Source: Cyathus striatus | Taxonomy: Eukaryota; Basidiomycota; Agaricomycetes; Agaricales; Nidulariaceae | Assembly (NCBI GenBank): GCA_025738555.1 | Contig: JAOVFP010000001.1 | Span: forward strand, 7,936,001-8,000,000 | DNA: 64,000 nt | Direction of reading: 5' to 3' | Shown here: positions 11,823 through 24,231 of the stretch, piece after piece | Layout of the letters: each line of letters starts with the position of its first letter | How positions within the stretch are numbered: position 1 is the first letter of the stretch | Notes under the pieces: model-generated | What the model was told of the DNA's origin: nothing | Databases searched by the model: none | Seen by the model: only the letters and a program-made list of their open reading frames with translations | Made by a program: the position numbers and the translations under genes

Positions 11823-11835
11823 GGTGGGGGGGAGA
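11823..11835 (+). other. putative polypurine tract
   Basis: GGTGGGGGGGAGA is a purine run just left of a TG dinucleotide, the usual place for the plus-strand primer of an LTR retroelement whose pol reads left to right. The single T inside the run and the lack of a visible 5' LTR keep this provisional. Confidence 0.55.
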
Positions 11836-12850
11836 TGATACGCCTGACGGACGTACAACATATATAAGCGTATTTTTGCGATATCTACATAATATAAATC
11901 ACTCACTTGCGATCACAATTGGATTACCTAAGCGTTGGAGTGAGGTCCGAACTGCCAACGATCGTGCTATTTATAGTCACCACCACTAAGGACATAGTAA
12001 ACAGATCTGAAAGCAATAGTGATTATAATAAGGGATTAGCAGGAAAGCGTGTATATAGAACCCCAACGGCACTTGATCCACCATAAGCGCGTGGTAACGT
12101 GACACGTCCAGGTCACGGGATGGTTCCGGCAGCACAACTTACCCAAAGAAGCCGACAGCATCAAGGCGCCCATCAAGCGCCAACAGCCATTGCCGCTACT
12201 CTGGACTCAACCCAGATCGGTCCTCGGTATCTTGCGAATGAGATCTCACCCTGATCTACCGGTCGAAGCGAACGGACCATATACCCCAAGCCGTGGTTGC
12301 CGATGGTTCTATCTTTAGGCCCGCGACGCGACGGGGCATCTAAACACGCGCATCAGCCAATAAGCACGTCCCTATTTATCACGCGCGCCCGCCCCTTTCG
12401 AGGAGCTAAGTCCAACGCTCTCCTATCCAGACCTTCGCGCACGTCCCTCCGCCCAGCGTCGTAGTTAATTACCTTATCTAGACATCTGCTATACCTGTAC
12501 AGTACCTAAGAACTCCGCTTTTCCAGTAGTATATAAGACTCGCAAACCTGCTCATGTAGAACCAAGCAATCCTGTATCAATTCCTTCCGCTATCAGTGCT
12601 ATTTAGCGTATTCGTGATAATCTATTCAATTTCCGAGTGTAAAAACCCAGTGTGATCTAAGCTCTCCCAGGACCGCAAAGAAGCCTAGTTTATTATTAGT
12701 GATTACAAGCGTTATAGATTACAAGTGAATATTGTAGTGTGTTCATCCCTCCCTTGCCCGGAATTACCTTGTGTATTCTGAAGATATTCCCCCGGACTCG
12801 CCCCTGCTTGATTGTTAGCAAGAGTAAGCAACGACCTTTACATAGTTTCG
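11836..12850 (+). mobile_element. putative 3' LTR of the gypsy element
   Basis: It begins TGATACGCC directly after the purine tract. It holds a TATA-like TATATAAG at 12530 about 300 bases before a plausible CA end near 12842, and has no ORF. The partner LTR would lie left of the window, so both the exact end and the target duplication are unproven. Confidence 0.5.
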
Positions 12851-12879
12851 TAGCTATTACTCCCTAGTAACCCTCTTTG

Positions 12880-13265
12880 CCCTTTTAGTTATTAAGCCCC
12901 CTTCCTTGTTCTGAAGTTCCCTACTTCACTGTAAAGCCCCATTCTTTGTTTTGAATTTCCAAGGTTTCTGCTTCACTGTGAATCCCCCTGCCTTGTTCTG
13001 AATTTTCCTGCTTCATTGTAAAGCTTCCTATAATTTTCTGAGCCCCCTGCTTCATTATAAACTTCCCCTGTTTCTACTGTTCAATATATACCATTCTCTA
13101 GCTCTATAAATTTTTAACTGTTAGTCTGAATTACTGCTACACTCTCTGAGTCATTTTTTCAACTTGTAGATCATATGTACACTTTCTGAATCATTTATAT
13201 ACACTCTAAGTCATATCTAAACACTCTGGATCATTGGTATACATTTTAAATCAATATACACTCAT
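12880..13265. repeat. degenerate short tandem repeats
   Basis: Two kinds sit side by side. At 12890-13080 a ~60-base unit repeats around CCCCCTTCCTTGTTCTGAA and CTGCTTCACTGTAAA. At 13140-13265 a ~30-base unit repeats around ACACTCTGAGTCAT. Confidence 0.7.
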
Positions 13266-13866
13266 AAAGAAGACAATAACAATGAAATATATATAAAACC
13301 CACTGGTGTTCTTCAATTATTACATTACAGTGCTTATTATATACCAAATTGTATTAAAAACATGCTTTACTATGCCAATTATTCAGTATGTAGTTGATAT
13401 AAGACAGCCAGTTGGCTCACGCTCATATAAGGATTATTCACGCTCACGTATAGAATATTCACGCTCACATCACGCACAGGGTCGAATTTTCACGCTCAAT
13501 AGGTGAGCGTGCATGCTCAACTCACACTCACTTTTGTGCATGCCCGGAATTTTCTTGCTGCCCAAAACGAAGTTTTGTAATGCTTAACGGTACAGTAGAA
13601 TGAAATTGGGTGTATGGCACGACACTCAGAAGAGCGTGGGAATTATAACGGATGTTTCCGAGACCTCAGAAAGTCGTCAAAACGGTCATTATGAGAAGCA
13701 TACCTGCAGTAGTAGAATATATTTACATGTAAAATATAGTGAACATATAGATATGTGCAGAAAACACTGAGAAACAAGTAGACTCTATGAGCACAGCAAC
13801 GGTTAAGTACGGCGAATAAATGACACATTGGAGCGTCATACCACAGTCCTAGAAGACGTACACTAA
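13266..13866. other. no gene seen; TCACGCTCA words
   Basis: No credible coding region. TCACGCTCA and CACGCTCAC recur at about 13418-13500, loosely like the GTCAC words of the 5-kb element but without its structure. Confidence 0.4.
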
Positions 13867-15303
13867 GAGTCAGTTCAGCAAAATAATATGGGGCATATTC
13901 TCATCAAAATGAGAATATGATTAAAGTCCCAGGCCCCATATCTAGTATGTAAAGCAGTGCCGCCGACTGATTTGTGGCACCAATTGACAGTGCTTTGCTT
14001 CCTAATTCCTTCCTCCTACCTACTATCAGTCTATCACTACCCCGAAGATTATAAAAACGAAATTGTGAGCGCTGTGACTGTCCTATCACTGTATAATTTG
14101 GCACATATGCAGGTAGTTGGTGTTGTGCTCCAAACCCAAGTTTATAGGATCTTTGGGTAGGCACTGAAATACTCGTGGGTACCAAAAGTGATGGCAGTTC
14201 CCACATGACAGGAGAGCAGTTCCTCATATATTTTTAAGTGTAGCATCACACATACAGCTTGGAATGACTTGATACTTTATTATTATGTACTATATGATGT
14301 ATGAAATATATATGCAAATTTACATGTGTAGAAGTCTATTTTATACCACAATACAGGCTGTTTTTTTAGAAATATCACAATCACATTGAGAATCAATTAA
14401 TTGCTTTGATATCTACCTCCAATTGAATGAGTAGCAGTATAATTACATGTTATTTGTCTACAGTGTTCATTCTGTAAATATTGATGAGATATTATGCCAT
14501 TCTAGCATTATTTAGAAGATGAAAACTATCATGTTTGATTTACTAAAATCAGAGAAGGAGGAAGACTCAGTTTAATTGCATCATATATCAAGACATAGAT
14601 GGGCTATATGTGAAATTTTTGTCTATTCCATACTTTATGTCGTAAAGTTCATACCCTCAAAATATTGAGCAGAACCACCCACTATGAAGATCCCCACATG
14701 TTAATTAGTAGGCTGTAGCTCACAAATATCATTTATTAATCGATACCAATGTATCACAACCAATATTAATTCAGGTAATATGTAAATTTGTAATATAGTA
14801 CAAGATACAATATACTAAATCTATATAATATTATAGAGTATTCCAAGCAGTTTGTGATGTGCTATACTTCTGACAACAGAATAAGTGCAAAGGAGAGAGT
14901 AACCTTGAGTGTGGGAACTGCCATCACTTTTGGCACCCACGAGTAGATATTCACGATAAAAAGATGGTCAAACAACAATGAAAATATTATAGACTCTGGG
15001 GTCGCAATATTATTATTTCGCACATACTTATTTTCAGCTGTATTAATCACATTATCTAGTAATATTGTATCCTAATCATGGAAACGATTTTTTTGAGAAC
15101 AAACATAGGTGAGGTAGAAATAAAAGAAAATGTGCTTATCATTAAGCACAACATACTGAAGTCGAATATGCGTGCGAAACGATAGGCAGAAGAATTGGTG
15201 CCACAAATCAGCGGCGCAGCTTTACTAGATATGGGGCCTGGGACTTTGATCGTATTCTCATCAAAATGAGAATACGCCCCGTATTATTATGCCGAACTGA
15301 CTC
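13867..15303. mobile_element. 1.4-kb inverted-repeat element, possible TAA TSD
   Basis: The ends are inverted copies over ~110 bases (GAGTCAGTTC at the left tip, GAACTGACTC at the right tip). Each end has a strong hairpin of ATTCTCAT and ATGAGAAT separated by CAAA. A second inverted segment, GTGGGTRCCAAAAGTGATGG, lies at about 14175 and 14935. TAA sits outside both tips (13864-13866 and 15304-15306), as for PIF/Harbinger-type MITEs, but three bases is weak evidence. It has no coding capacity. The centre is AT-rich. Confidence 0.72.
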
Positions 15304-15306
15304 TAA

Positions 15307-18300
15307 CACTCCTCTTTCACTTCATCAGCAGAACGGTCGGATTCGAATGCAGACCATGTCTCCGAAAGAGGTCTGCGCTGGGGGAGGATATGTTATTCTT
15401 GTCGCTGCTGCTGCTAGTGATAGTGAGAGTACTGCTGGGGTGGATGGGGAAGAGGTTGAGGGTGAGGGTGATGGGGAAAGGGATGATAGTAGCGATACTG
15501 AGAAGGGAACGTAGACAAAGGAGTCCCTAGGACACAACCGCTGACAGACGCACACGATGCGTGCGCTCTCGAACTCATGCATTCTTTCTCGCCGACCCAG
15601 TAGCAGTATCCACAGCTACGTCCCCTGTTCATCACCCCATACCCCTCACCCCTTCCACATCCACGCTCATTGCTCGAGGAATACGCCGAGCAGGACTCAT
15701 CATTCCCCATATCATACAATCTCCGTTTTGAGGTGGCATACACATGTGGTGTGATACACGTGCGCGGGTGTTGTGTATGTAGTATGATTCGGAGGCTCTG
15801 AAGGGCGGTGTGGTGGGCTTTGAAGAGAAGACTGTGTTTGGTTTTGAGAGTCTTCGGGTGCGGGTGCGGGTGTGGGTGCGGGTGCGAGTGAAGGTACGGG
15901 TACTGCAGGAGAGCGATGTTATTACGAACGAAGGGTAACGTACGTTAGATACAGATATGAACGAAAAGGAAGAAGGGGAACGTACACTAGTATGCCGCGC
16001 AGAAGGGTCCAGGTTTGACAGAACGGAGGTGTGCCTGAGCACTTGGCGTTGTTCCTTAGGGGTTGATTAGGTTGTTATATGTTATATGTTGAGATATGAA
16101 ATAAGAGAGCAAGAGAATAAGAAGGAAGGAAGAGTGAGATAACAAGAATGCGATTTTGTAGTATCTATCACTTAACGCACAACGCGAATGAGCGCAATCG
16201 TACTAAGACGGTGATTACAGTAACACCGTACCCTCCGCATACAACGGAGACTACAAGTCGATAATTACTCTTCGTGCCATAGAGAGCAGGGCGTAAAGCT
16301 GGTTTACCTTGGCCCACCATAGCTCTCTGAACAGGCATGGTGTGCTTGATAGAGGGGTGGGGGGATGATGGCTAGGTGCACTAGGCTCCTCCTCGTGCTC
16401 ACGCTAGATGCTAGACGACTGGGTACTATAGAGCAGTACGTTCTTGTCTCGCGCTATTTCTTCAACACACCCACCAATGAAGCTTCTTAAGGTCTCCATG
16501 GCCAACCATCCCAACACAGACGCGGACTCCGAGTACGCGAGGGCAAAAGATAGATTGAGTTACATGTCAACTCACCTCAGAAAACTTGTATGCTTCGGCC
16601 ACTTTCATCTTTTTCTCGTGCTGGATGAGGTGCAAGCGGCATTGCAACCTGCTCTAAGCACTGTTATATAGCTCGTGGGTGATGCATCTTGAATATCGCG
16701 ATAGGACTAGTCTAGTTATCCGTCCTTCGTTCCGAGTGTAACATCCAATTTCTTGATTGGAGCCATAATTAAATCAATATAAAAAACAGAACAAGATATG
16801 AGTACTGTGAGGACCGGGAGAGAGGTAGAGAGAGGGTGCGAAGTTAAGGTTGGTTACCGTACAGACGACCAAGTATGTGGCTGTGTTGTTTACGATGGCC
16901 GTTCACGATGCCGATCGGCCGAGGACTGTATTGTTTCGGACTTACTTATCGTTCACTCTCCCGAGCTTATAACATCCCATTGAGTGCCCTGATTCTGTAG
17001 TCGATATGTTAATTTTACTATGGCATATTTTTTTTTGTATTTCAATGAGTAAAATGCCTCTCTGCGCTGGGAAAAGGGAACACTTGGAAGAACTCGTCTA
17101 CATATGCGACTTCACTAGTAATTTCAAGTTACATTCCCCCAATACAGCTAGCTTTAGGTAATAATGAAGTGGCTCATAAATGACCGCAATTAGAGAATGG
17201 TCAATGTTGCCACTACGATCTTACGAGTACCAGTTCTATGCCAATCGTGTGAGACCATCATTCCTGACAACGAAGATTTCATCGATGGGACTGAGATGAG
17301 GTTCGGTCAGATACGATTTTGGAAGAGGTGCTTCATGAAGTGCAAAGATGATTTCGGGAGAGATTTTTTGTGGAGTGAGACATGTTGCAAAGAAACGAAG
17401 CATCGTTACTCCTGATTTACTTCAATGCAGCCATTCTCATGTCGAAAATTTGAAAGCGGTAAAGGAGCTGATAGGTCGACACCATTCTCATCTCTGTCTT
17501 CAACGGTACCAAATTCACCTTTCGTACGTTTTTAACGCTTCATCCACCCTTAATCATATGCTAATGTCATTTTTCACATGTTTACTAGGGACTTGGTTGA
17601 TATTAACTTTTATTGCAGCAGGTCCTTACTGATCTTCTAGCAGTAAACCCCAACTGAAGGAAATTTTTTCGATCAATCACCTAGATCACATTACCTAGCG
17701 CTCAGTCGTGGCGTAACAAGACATCAACCACTGAAATCTAACGGAGTTGGTAATCATGAATACACAAACCATCTATTCGGACATGGAATGGTGTATCACA
17801 GAATAAACATCAGAAAATACAAACGAGCCTTTAAGGTTTGAGACAGCAGGCCTTTAGGCTTTAAGAGCGATAATGACGATTGAAATCGAATTTCGGTCAT
17901 TTTGTATTCCAAACAAGATTCGAAAAAAGTGTTACCGTACAAAAGAGTCGCATATGGGTTTATTATTTCATTCTTTGCTAGAGCTTACGCGGTGCTCATT
18001 CAATTGGCTTTGCTTACCAGCTCAGTTGTACAAAATTCCCCGTAGGATACAAAGATCATTTTATTAGCAATACAGGAAAAAGACACTCTTTAAGGTAAGT
18101 ATAGATGGTCAGATTTCCTGTTTTTTCTGTGGAGTTCTACTGAGATGCTTCTGATCACTTGGGTTGATGTATGATATCCTGTGCGGGTGTCCGTATATGA
18201 ATGCTGTGATGCACCATCGAAGTTCCGTCATTAGTGCAAACTAAGCTACATAGGCACTAGAAAGCTTATAACGTATATATATGTGATCTCGGTCAAATGA

Positions 18301-18334
18301 ACTCCCACCTTTCATGTTACACTTGAACTTCACC
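15307..18334. other. no gene recognised; degraded dispersed repeats
   Basis: ORFs here are short and several arise from (GGGTGC)n-like or polypurine sequence (15840-15900, 16095-16140). Segments are shared with other parts of the window. The GTCGGATTCGAATG block near 15333 recurs at ~45010 and ~51388, and the GACGACCAAG..GTGGCTGTG block near 16862 recurs at ~46750 and ~61637. The last ~200 bases before 18335 (CCGTCATTAGT, then a TATATATA run) resemble the leader before copies C, D and E of the DUF6533-like family. Confidence 0.55.
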
Positions 18335-20118
18335 ATGAGTGACACTTATTTTGGTATTCCCTTCGACGACATAATTAGCCAATTATATCGCGACATCGCC
18401 AAAAATACTGTCGGCAGTAAGTGATTAGTATATGTTAAATCTTAGCTTCTACCTCTATATGATTCAGTCGCTGTTATATCTTCGCTCGGTTATGATATTG
18501 TTCACTCCCTTTTAGACGAGGTATTGTTAACTATCATCCATTTGTGATAAACTTACGCATTAAAACTTACACAATGTAGGTGGAATACATCTGGTGGTGA
18601 GATGGGTATCTCATTAGGCAATATATATCTCAAACTCATTCCCAGTGGAATGAGATGGTCTATTCCCAAGGCTCTTTATATAATTGCAAGATACTATTCT
18701 TTTTTTTTTTTCATGTAAGTTTCATTTCTTTACAAGAAGGCATATTTCTGATTACTACAGAATCGACAATTTCATTCGTATATATGTTTTATCGATGTAA
18801 AATGTTTTAGCTGAAATTTATCTTCTATTCTAGCACCATTCTTTGACACACTCGGAAACGTATCAATTAATGTCAGTAATTCCCACATGAATTCACCGTA
18901 TCATAAGCTGAATCTGTGAAATAAGTTGTAATTATAAAAGGAGAATTAGATATATTAAATTCTAACCTACACTGTAGCTGTCGAGCAGCTTTCTGGTATG
19001 ACCAAATGTACGCAACTTTATTTAATTATTATTCTCCACGAAACATAACAGCAGATATATAGGGGATCAAGCATAATGTTTATAGTAGTCGACCTTATCT
19101 TTGCATTCCGAGTCAGTGCATGTTACGGAAACAGCATAAAAAGTGTGTTTTCCATCCAACTCGCAAATTTATGAATTACTAATCTTCAAAATAACAATAG
19201 TTGTGTGGTTTTTAGGGACATCTTTAGCTGGTAAACTATAATACCATTGTCATTTAAGACTGATGTGCATGTCAAACCTAAACAGCAGAATTTTTGGTGA
19301 GCTAAATAAAAATGCCTATGATATAATTGTTGCACACTAATCATTATTTTTAGATACTGTTCACTTCTTCCATAATATTTGCTATTGGATACAGTACAAG
19401 TATTATTGAACTTCCAGGATTAATATGTGTCACAGGCATTCCTAAAAATGTCAGCCTTCTGAACTTGCTTTCAGCCATCTCTTATGGAGTCAACCTTGCC
19501 ATCCAATGTATTTCCACTTCAACTTTACAGGATCATCTACTTATTTCTGCCAACAGCTACTATGTTTCTACTTACAATTTTAAGATTTTGGAAGGATATT
19601 AGTGATGCTAATGGAGGATTGCGGAACATGTTGCAAAGCAGAAGAAGCAGCTTCCCCATTGTGACATCCTTTATGCATGATGGAACACTGTATTTCTTAA
19701 TGATCTGTGGTGGGATATTTGGAAATATATTCATAGAAATGGTATTCTGATCTAAATATTTTTTAGTATTTACAGTACTTCAGACATGGAGTTCAACTGA
19801 TTCCAGAGGAGCATTATTTGGTTTCTATTTTAGCCCGTAAATACTATTGTTACTCCTGTTGATCTAAACTTTTCTCATACAATTATAGGTGGTATTTTGC
19901 AATGCAGTCACATACAGTCAGTTATGATCCATTCACTCTAATGATTTAAATTTAGAAGTTATCAGGGGTCTCGATTGATACTGAATTTACGGAAAATGAC
20001 AGACATGAATGGAAGTGGAAGTGCTCCCTCCATGTCAAGGTCAATTTTTTTTGCTCACCCTGCTTCTGGCAGTGCCACCAACTCCAGGGATGAAGAACAT
20101 GAAATGAATCAGATTTAG
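18335..20118 (+). CDS. DUF6533-like membrane protein, copy A
   Basis: A multi-exon gene starting MSDTYFGIPFDDII at 18335. The second exon gives SLGYDIVHSLLDE, then VEYIW, then after a short intron GMRWSIPKALYI: the Asp-Glu-Val..Ile-Trp core and WS(I/L)xK segment seen at the N-terminus of DUF6533 proteins. Later exons contain FAFRVSACYGNS (~19100), FLLTILRFWKDI (~19565), FMHDGTLYFL (~19670) and GSRLILNLRK (~19970). It ends NSRDEEHEMNQI at TAG 20116-20118. Predicted membrane segments alternate with small introns, consistent with a multi-span membrane protein of unknown role. Exact splice sites are not all fixed. Several exons have weak donors and one run of T (18700) is long, so it may be decaying. 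Confidence 0.6.
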
Positions 20119-20344
20119 ACTTTCAACAAAGTAGAGGGGATTAGTTATTGATAGTATACTCTTACCTTAGAAGTATGCAAGTATTCAGAATGCATAGCAT
20201 TTATGTGATTGAAGTGTCTAGGTTATTCATAATTATTTAGTTAACATTTCAGGGAACAGTTAATTGGGTCAAGAGATCAGAAGTCAATACCATTATTAAC
20301 TGAAAACATGTGTATATCTAAATTAACTGGCCTATGAACTGTAT
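20119..20344. other. downstream of copy A; nothing recognised
   Basis: 3' flank of the DUF6533-like gene up to the first KDZ-type terminus. Confidence 0.4.
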
Positions 20345-20590
20345 GTGTCACTCCCACACATGTCTCAACTGACTCTCACCTGACTCTCATCTGACTATCA
20401 TTTGACTCTCAACTAAGTTTCTAAACTAGGTCTCAACTGAGTCTCAAGAGTCAACTGAGAGTCTCATTAGAGTCAGTTGAGAGTCAGTTGAGACTTCCTG
20501 AACTAGTATTTGGCTTAGCTTAGATTCTTACCTGACTCTCATCTGACTCTCATCTGACTCTCATCTAACTCTCATCTGATTCCTATCTTA
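20345..20590. repeat. KDZ-type terminus with CTGACTCTCA palindromic array
   Basis: It starts GTGTCACTCCCAC and runs into many copies of CTGACTCTCA and its reverse complement TGAGAGTCAG, so the array is palindromic on a ~10-base scale. It lies just beyond the C-terminal remnant of a KDZ transposase. Confidence 0.7.
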
Positions 20591-20851
20591 CTATTACCCA
20601 ATATTATCATGACAAAAATTATTGTGCAATTAGTTATAAAACTCTCAACAATAAATTTATATTATAATAATTAAATAAACAGATTGACCTATGAATAGGA
20701 GCTATTTGATATTACATTATCTGATCATCAGGTATATCTTCTTCCTCTTCCTCCCTATCATTCTCATTACCAACTTGCTTCTCTTTTTTCTCTTCAGGAT
20801 TATTTGAAGCTCTATTAAGCTGGTGTTGAATAAATTTTTGAGTATGAATAA

Positions 20852-22458
20852 ATTCCCACTATCTTTTAAGGTAGTGGGTTTTAGGGAGGTTTGGAATTCT
20901 TAATAAGACAATTTGTGGATCGCGTTTGGGATCTCATTTTCAGGGCTTCTGATTGGCTGATGCCTTTTAAAGACATTTGTGATCAGTTACCATAACATTC
21001 ACTCATCATAATCAACATGTGTGACTGCTCTGTTGTTCCACACCTACTGTCTCCTCTCATGTCAATCCCCAACATCCCCGTCAATGCACATCCCTTCAGC
21101 TATGGTGCTCATCAACATGAACATCACAGATCCCAATGAGCAAGGTCATACATATGCTATATTCAGTGGTGTAGGTACAATTGGCAATGTCTGCGGTTTA
21201 TTTATTGGTGGTGTTCTTACTGCTCAAGTTTCATGGAGATGAGGTAGGTTCTAACTTGTCATCTTATCATCCAATCTACTTACCATGTTTTAGTCTTTTA
21301 TCTGTTGGCTGTTGCAGTGACACCTCTGGCAGCAATCTCATGGTTTATCCTTCAACTCCATAAGAAGCCTGAACTTGAAACTCCAAGGAGCATAGATTAT
21401 GCAGGTGTTTCTTTGCTCACAACTGGTCTTATTCTGTTCGTCTTCACCTTCACCAAATGCAGCATGGCAGGTTTGTAGTCCTTATCTCTGTTATGCTTGA
21501 AGCACTAACCAACATTCATACTTATCAGGTTGGGGATCAGCACATGTCATCATCACACTCACTCTCTCAGCTATTCTCCTCAGCATGTTTGGCATAATCA
21601 AGTGCACATGGACAAATAAGAGCTTTACCCCCATGTTTTTCTATGCATGGGACATCTACTGGTATGTTTTCGTCATAGAGATGCACTGACTTATTGAGAC
21701 CTTCAATGTAAGTTTTTCCCTGTTCCTTCTCCAATTTCTCCATTTTAACATGTATGTTGCTTTGATAGGCTCTCTGGAGTGACTCAGCACTCATTGCAAT
21801 GGTTCACTGTGTGCCAATGGGACTCTACTGGAATTTCTATGCCTCTTGCTAGCTATGTAACAACTAAAGTACCTTGTCACATTGTGCATATAAGGGGTCA
21901 ACTCCTAGCCTTAATCTCCACCATCCTCTTCACTCTTGCCAATATGAAAGACAAATACTGGTCACACATTATTCCTGGAATGATCATTGGAATAATTGGT
22001 CTTATACACTCTTATGTTGGGTGCATGCAGTTGTTATGGATGGACTGAGGGAAGGTGAAGGTGTTGTTGAAGCTGTCATGAATACTGCTTACCAGAGGTT
22101 GATGCGACGATTGGTCTTGCTAGTGAGTACCTACTATGGCCCTTACCCTTATTGTTTCTAAACATTGATCACTTTGGTTGTTAATGACAAGCAAGCCCTT
22201 GATGCAGTATTTCAACATGAGGGATAACCTTCCATGCGGTGTTTGCCTAACTGTAATCTGTCGAGCAAGTTCAAAGTTCATTGTCATTTCACAAATGCTT
22301 CCAAACAAGTGTACATAGATAATATACTTAAAGTCTTAGCCATTGGAACATTCTTATACATATTTGTTATATTCAATGGCTCATCAGTGGATATTATCCA
22401 TGATCCATCAAATTCTCAAGGTAGTGGGCCCTGCCACTTGCTGGCCTTATTACTTTAT
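20852..22458 (+). mobile_element. Helentron-like element X1 carrying MFS exons
   Basis: Its 5' end has CCCACTATC and GGTAGTGGG as a hairpin with a 6-base loop. Its 3' end has GGTAGTGGGCCC followed by the hairpin TGCCACTTGCTGGCC and CTTATTACTTTAT. The first ~200 bases are about 90% identical to those of X2 (36792), and the last ~40 are shared with X2 and X3, whereas interiors differ. It splits the KDZ transposase remnant, so both boundaries are independently located to within a few bases. A 5' subterminal palindrome whose half recurs next to a 3' hairpin, with captured gene pieces, is the Helentron/HINE pattern. No Rep/helicase is encoded. Confidence 0.7.
21090..22140 (+). pseudogene. captured MFS (DHA2-like) transporter fragment
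   Basis: Spliced pieces read as a drug:H+ antiporter-2 type major-facilitator protein. There is SAMVLINMNITDPNEQG, then GVGTIGNVCGLFIGG, and after a 53-bp intron FYLLAVAVTPLAAISWFIL. Next comes DYAGVSLLTTGLILFVFTFT, then WGSAHVIITLTL, and later GQLLALISTILFTLAN with DKYWSHIIPGM and VVEAVMNTAYQ. Roughly transmembrane segments 4 to 14 are represented; the N-terminal third is absent. It has a TGA at 21240-21242 just before the first intron, where the family has Trp, further stops around 21850, and probable frameshifts after 22000. It lies wholly inside element X1 and is non-functional. Confidence 0.8.
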
Positions 22459-22865
22459 AGTAGAGCATGAATGGTCCAGTCAAAATTTGCCACAGTCATT
22501 CTATTAAGAATACTTTGATATCCTCCTAGCCAGACTTAGTAAATTTAGTTCATGCTTTAACAATACCATATGGAGCACAAATAGTTTCTACACAATAATA
22601 TCTTGGTGTCACAAAATATTTTTCTCATTTATTGTGATGTATATTAGCTGCAGGAGGATTGTCATGAGCTAGGGATACTTGGTGATTAACAGGGGGAAGC
22701 CAATCCAATCTTTCATTATCAGTTCTACAAGAATTCTCCTTATACCTAATAAAGATTGATGCCCAAATCTGATTAAATGACTGTGCCATCTATTGTTATG
22801 CTCAATACAAGTCTTAGTATTGAGTTCTTTATAATTATCACAATCTGCAGTATGGCATAAATGCC

Positions 22866-23178
22866 TATGTAATATTCTGTGTTCTGTGAAAATACCCTAT
22901 TCTTTTCATTTTCTAGTTTTTGGTCACATTCTTCAGGTGCACAATGTCTGGGTTCCATAATAATTCCATCTATAACAATCATATTTGTAATAGCTATATT
23001 CTTAGATTCATTGGAAGTTTGTTCAGATCTTAAACTAGGAGAATCAAGTTCACTTGAACTACTATTAGAATTACTATCAATATCCATTTCATGCTCAGAT
23101 TCATATTGTACTTGACAGGTATTGCATACATTCTGTCTAGTTTCAATAGCATCCTGTCTAAACAAATCTCAGTATGTT
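22866..23178. other. exon remnant of KDZ copy 2 next to a new terminus
   Basis: The cysteine-cluster piece of the broken transposase ends here and is directly abutted by another KDZ-type terminus at 23179, so the rest of that gene was cut off by a later insertion or deletion. Confidence 0.5.
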
Positions 23179-23340
23179 GCACTCTCCCACAGTTATCACT
23201 GAACTCTCACTGGGCTCTCACCAGACTATCAAGAATTCAATGAGAGTCTCACCACACAATCAGTAGTCTCACTGTAGTCTCATTGTAGTCTCATTGTAAT
23301 CTCACTGTACTCTCACTGTACTCTCACTGCAGTTTCACTT
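23179..23340. repeat. KDZ-type terminus with CTCACTGTA array
   Basis: GCACTCTCCCAC is followed by repeats of CTCACTGTAGTCTCATTGTA. It has the same layout and orientation as the termini at 20345, 25831 and 28231 but its own array word. Confidence 0.6.
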
Positions 23341-23399
23341 CTCAAATATGCATATAAAGTGAATATATACATCTTGTTGAAGGGTTTCTAAAGTGATCT

Positions 23400-24075
23400 T
23401 AGCAAGAACATAGAGAGGGGGGGTACATGCAGATAGAAGGGGGAAGATGACATGGTGTGAAACAAGAACATAGTGAGAGGGGAGGGTGCACACAGATGGA
23501 GGGGAGAGGATAGAACATGGTGAAATGAGAACATAGCAAAGAGGAGGGGGGTATGTGTGATGGAGAGGGGAAGATGACACATGGCGCAGCAAGAACATAG
23601 TGAGGGGGGGGTATGTGCATCTGGGGGGGTGAACATGCAGACAGGGGAGAAGATGGCACATAGTTGATGCAATATCATTACATGGTGCAACATGAACATA
23701 ACAAAAGGAGGGTAAGCACATCCAGGGGGGTGAACATGCAGACAGAAGGGGGATATCACACAGTCAATGCAATGTCATTGCATGGTGCAACATGAACATA
23801 GTGAGAGGGGAGTATTATTATCTAAGGGGGAATGCACAGATGGAGGGGGGAAGACAGTGCATAGTCAACACAATGACATTGCATGGTGCAACATAAATAT
23901 AGCAAGAGGGGGGGTATGCACATCTGGGCATGAATGCATAGATGGAGGGAGGATGGCACACAGTCAATGCAACATGAATGTGAATGCACAGATGGATGGA
24001 GGAAGAGAGAGTGGAAAGGGGGAGGATGTTGTGCAGTGCATTGAGAATGAATTGAGAATGAGTGTTTGCACTGCA
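23400..24075. repeat. G-rich minisatellite
   Basis: About 6-7 imperfect units of ~60-120 bases, each with AACATAG, GAGAGGGG, GCACAGATGGAGGG and ATGGTGCAACATGAACATAG. ORFs on the minus strand (Cys/His/Pro repeats) are products of the repeat. Confidence 0.82.
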
Positions 24076-24231
24076 TGACAGAATCACCCATGCAACGAAT
24101 TGAGAACAAGCATTTGTGCTACATGACAGAATCACCCACACATGTACTAGCATATGGTGTGTCATCAAAGATACACCTCTGTTGCTAAAAAAAAACAAGC
24201 AAGAACAAGTGAATGAAACATAAAAAAAAGA

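Larger units (their letters stand above)
20697..23165 (-). pseudogene. broken KDZ transposase (second copy)
   Basis: Minus-strand remnants appear in the right order. At 23165-22865 there is a cysteine-pair region (CNTCQ) and IVIDGIIMEPRHCAPEEC, matching IMMGPTHCAFEEC of the fuller KDZ copy at 29.8 kb. At about 22630-22480, RYYCVETICAPYG matches the start of its catalytic domain, with in-frame stops. At about 20850-20697, QKFIQHQLNRASNN is followed by an acidic tail to a stop, matching the C-terminus. A Helentron-like element (20852-22458) sits between the last two parts, and about 100 residues of the catalytic core are missing. Non-functional. Zisupton/Dileera-type relatives are the likely family. 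Confidence 0.8.

Noticed and set aside
11836..12850. Exact LTR coordinates with a 5-bp TSD (after CA at 12842)
   Set aside because: The 5' LTR is outside the window, so the end and duplication cannot be checked.
16798..17640. Short ORFs (for example 17197-17415 with several Cys) as host genes
   Set aside because: No recognisable domain, no convincing splice partners, and nearby blocks are dispersed repeats.
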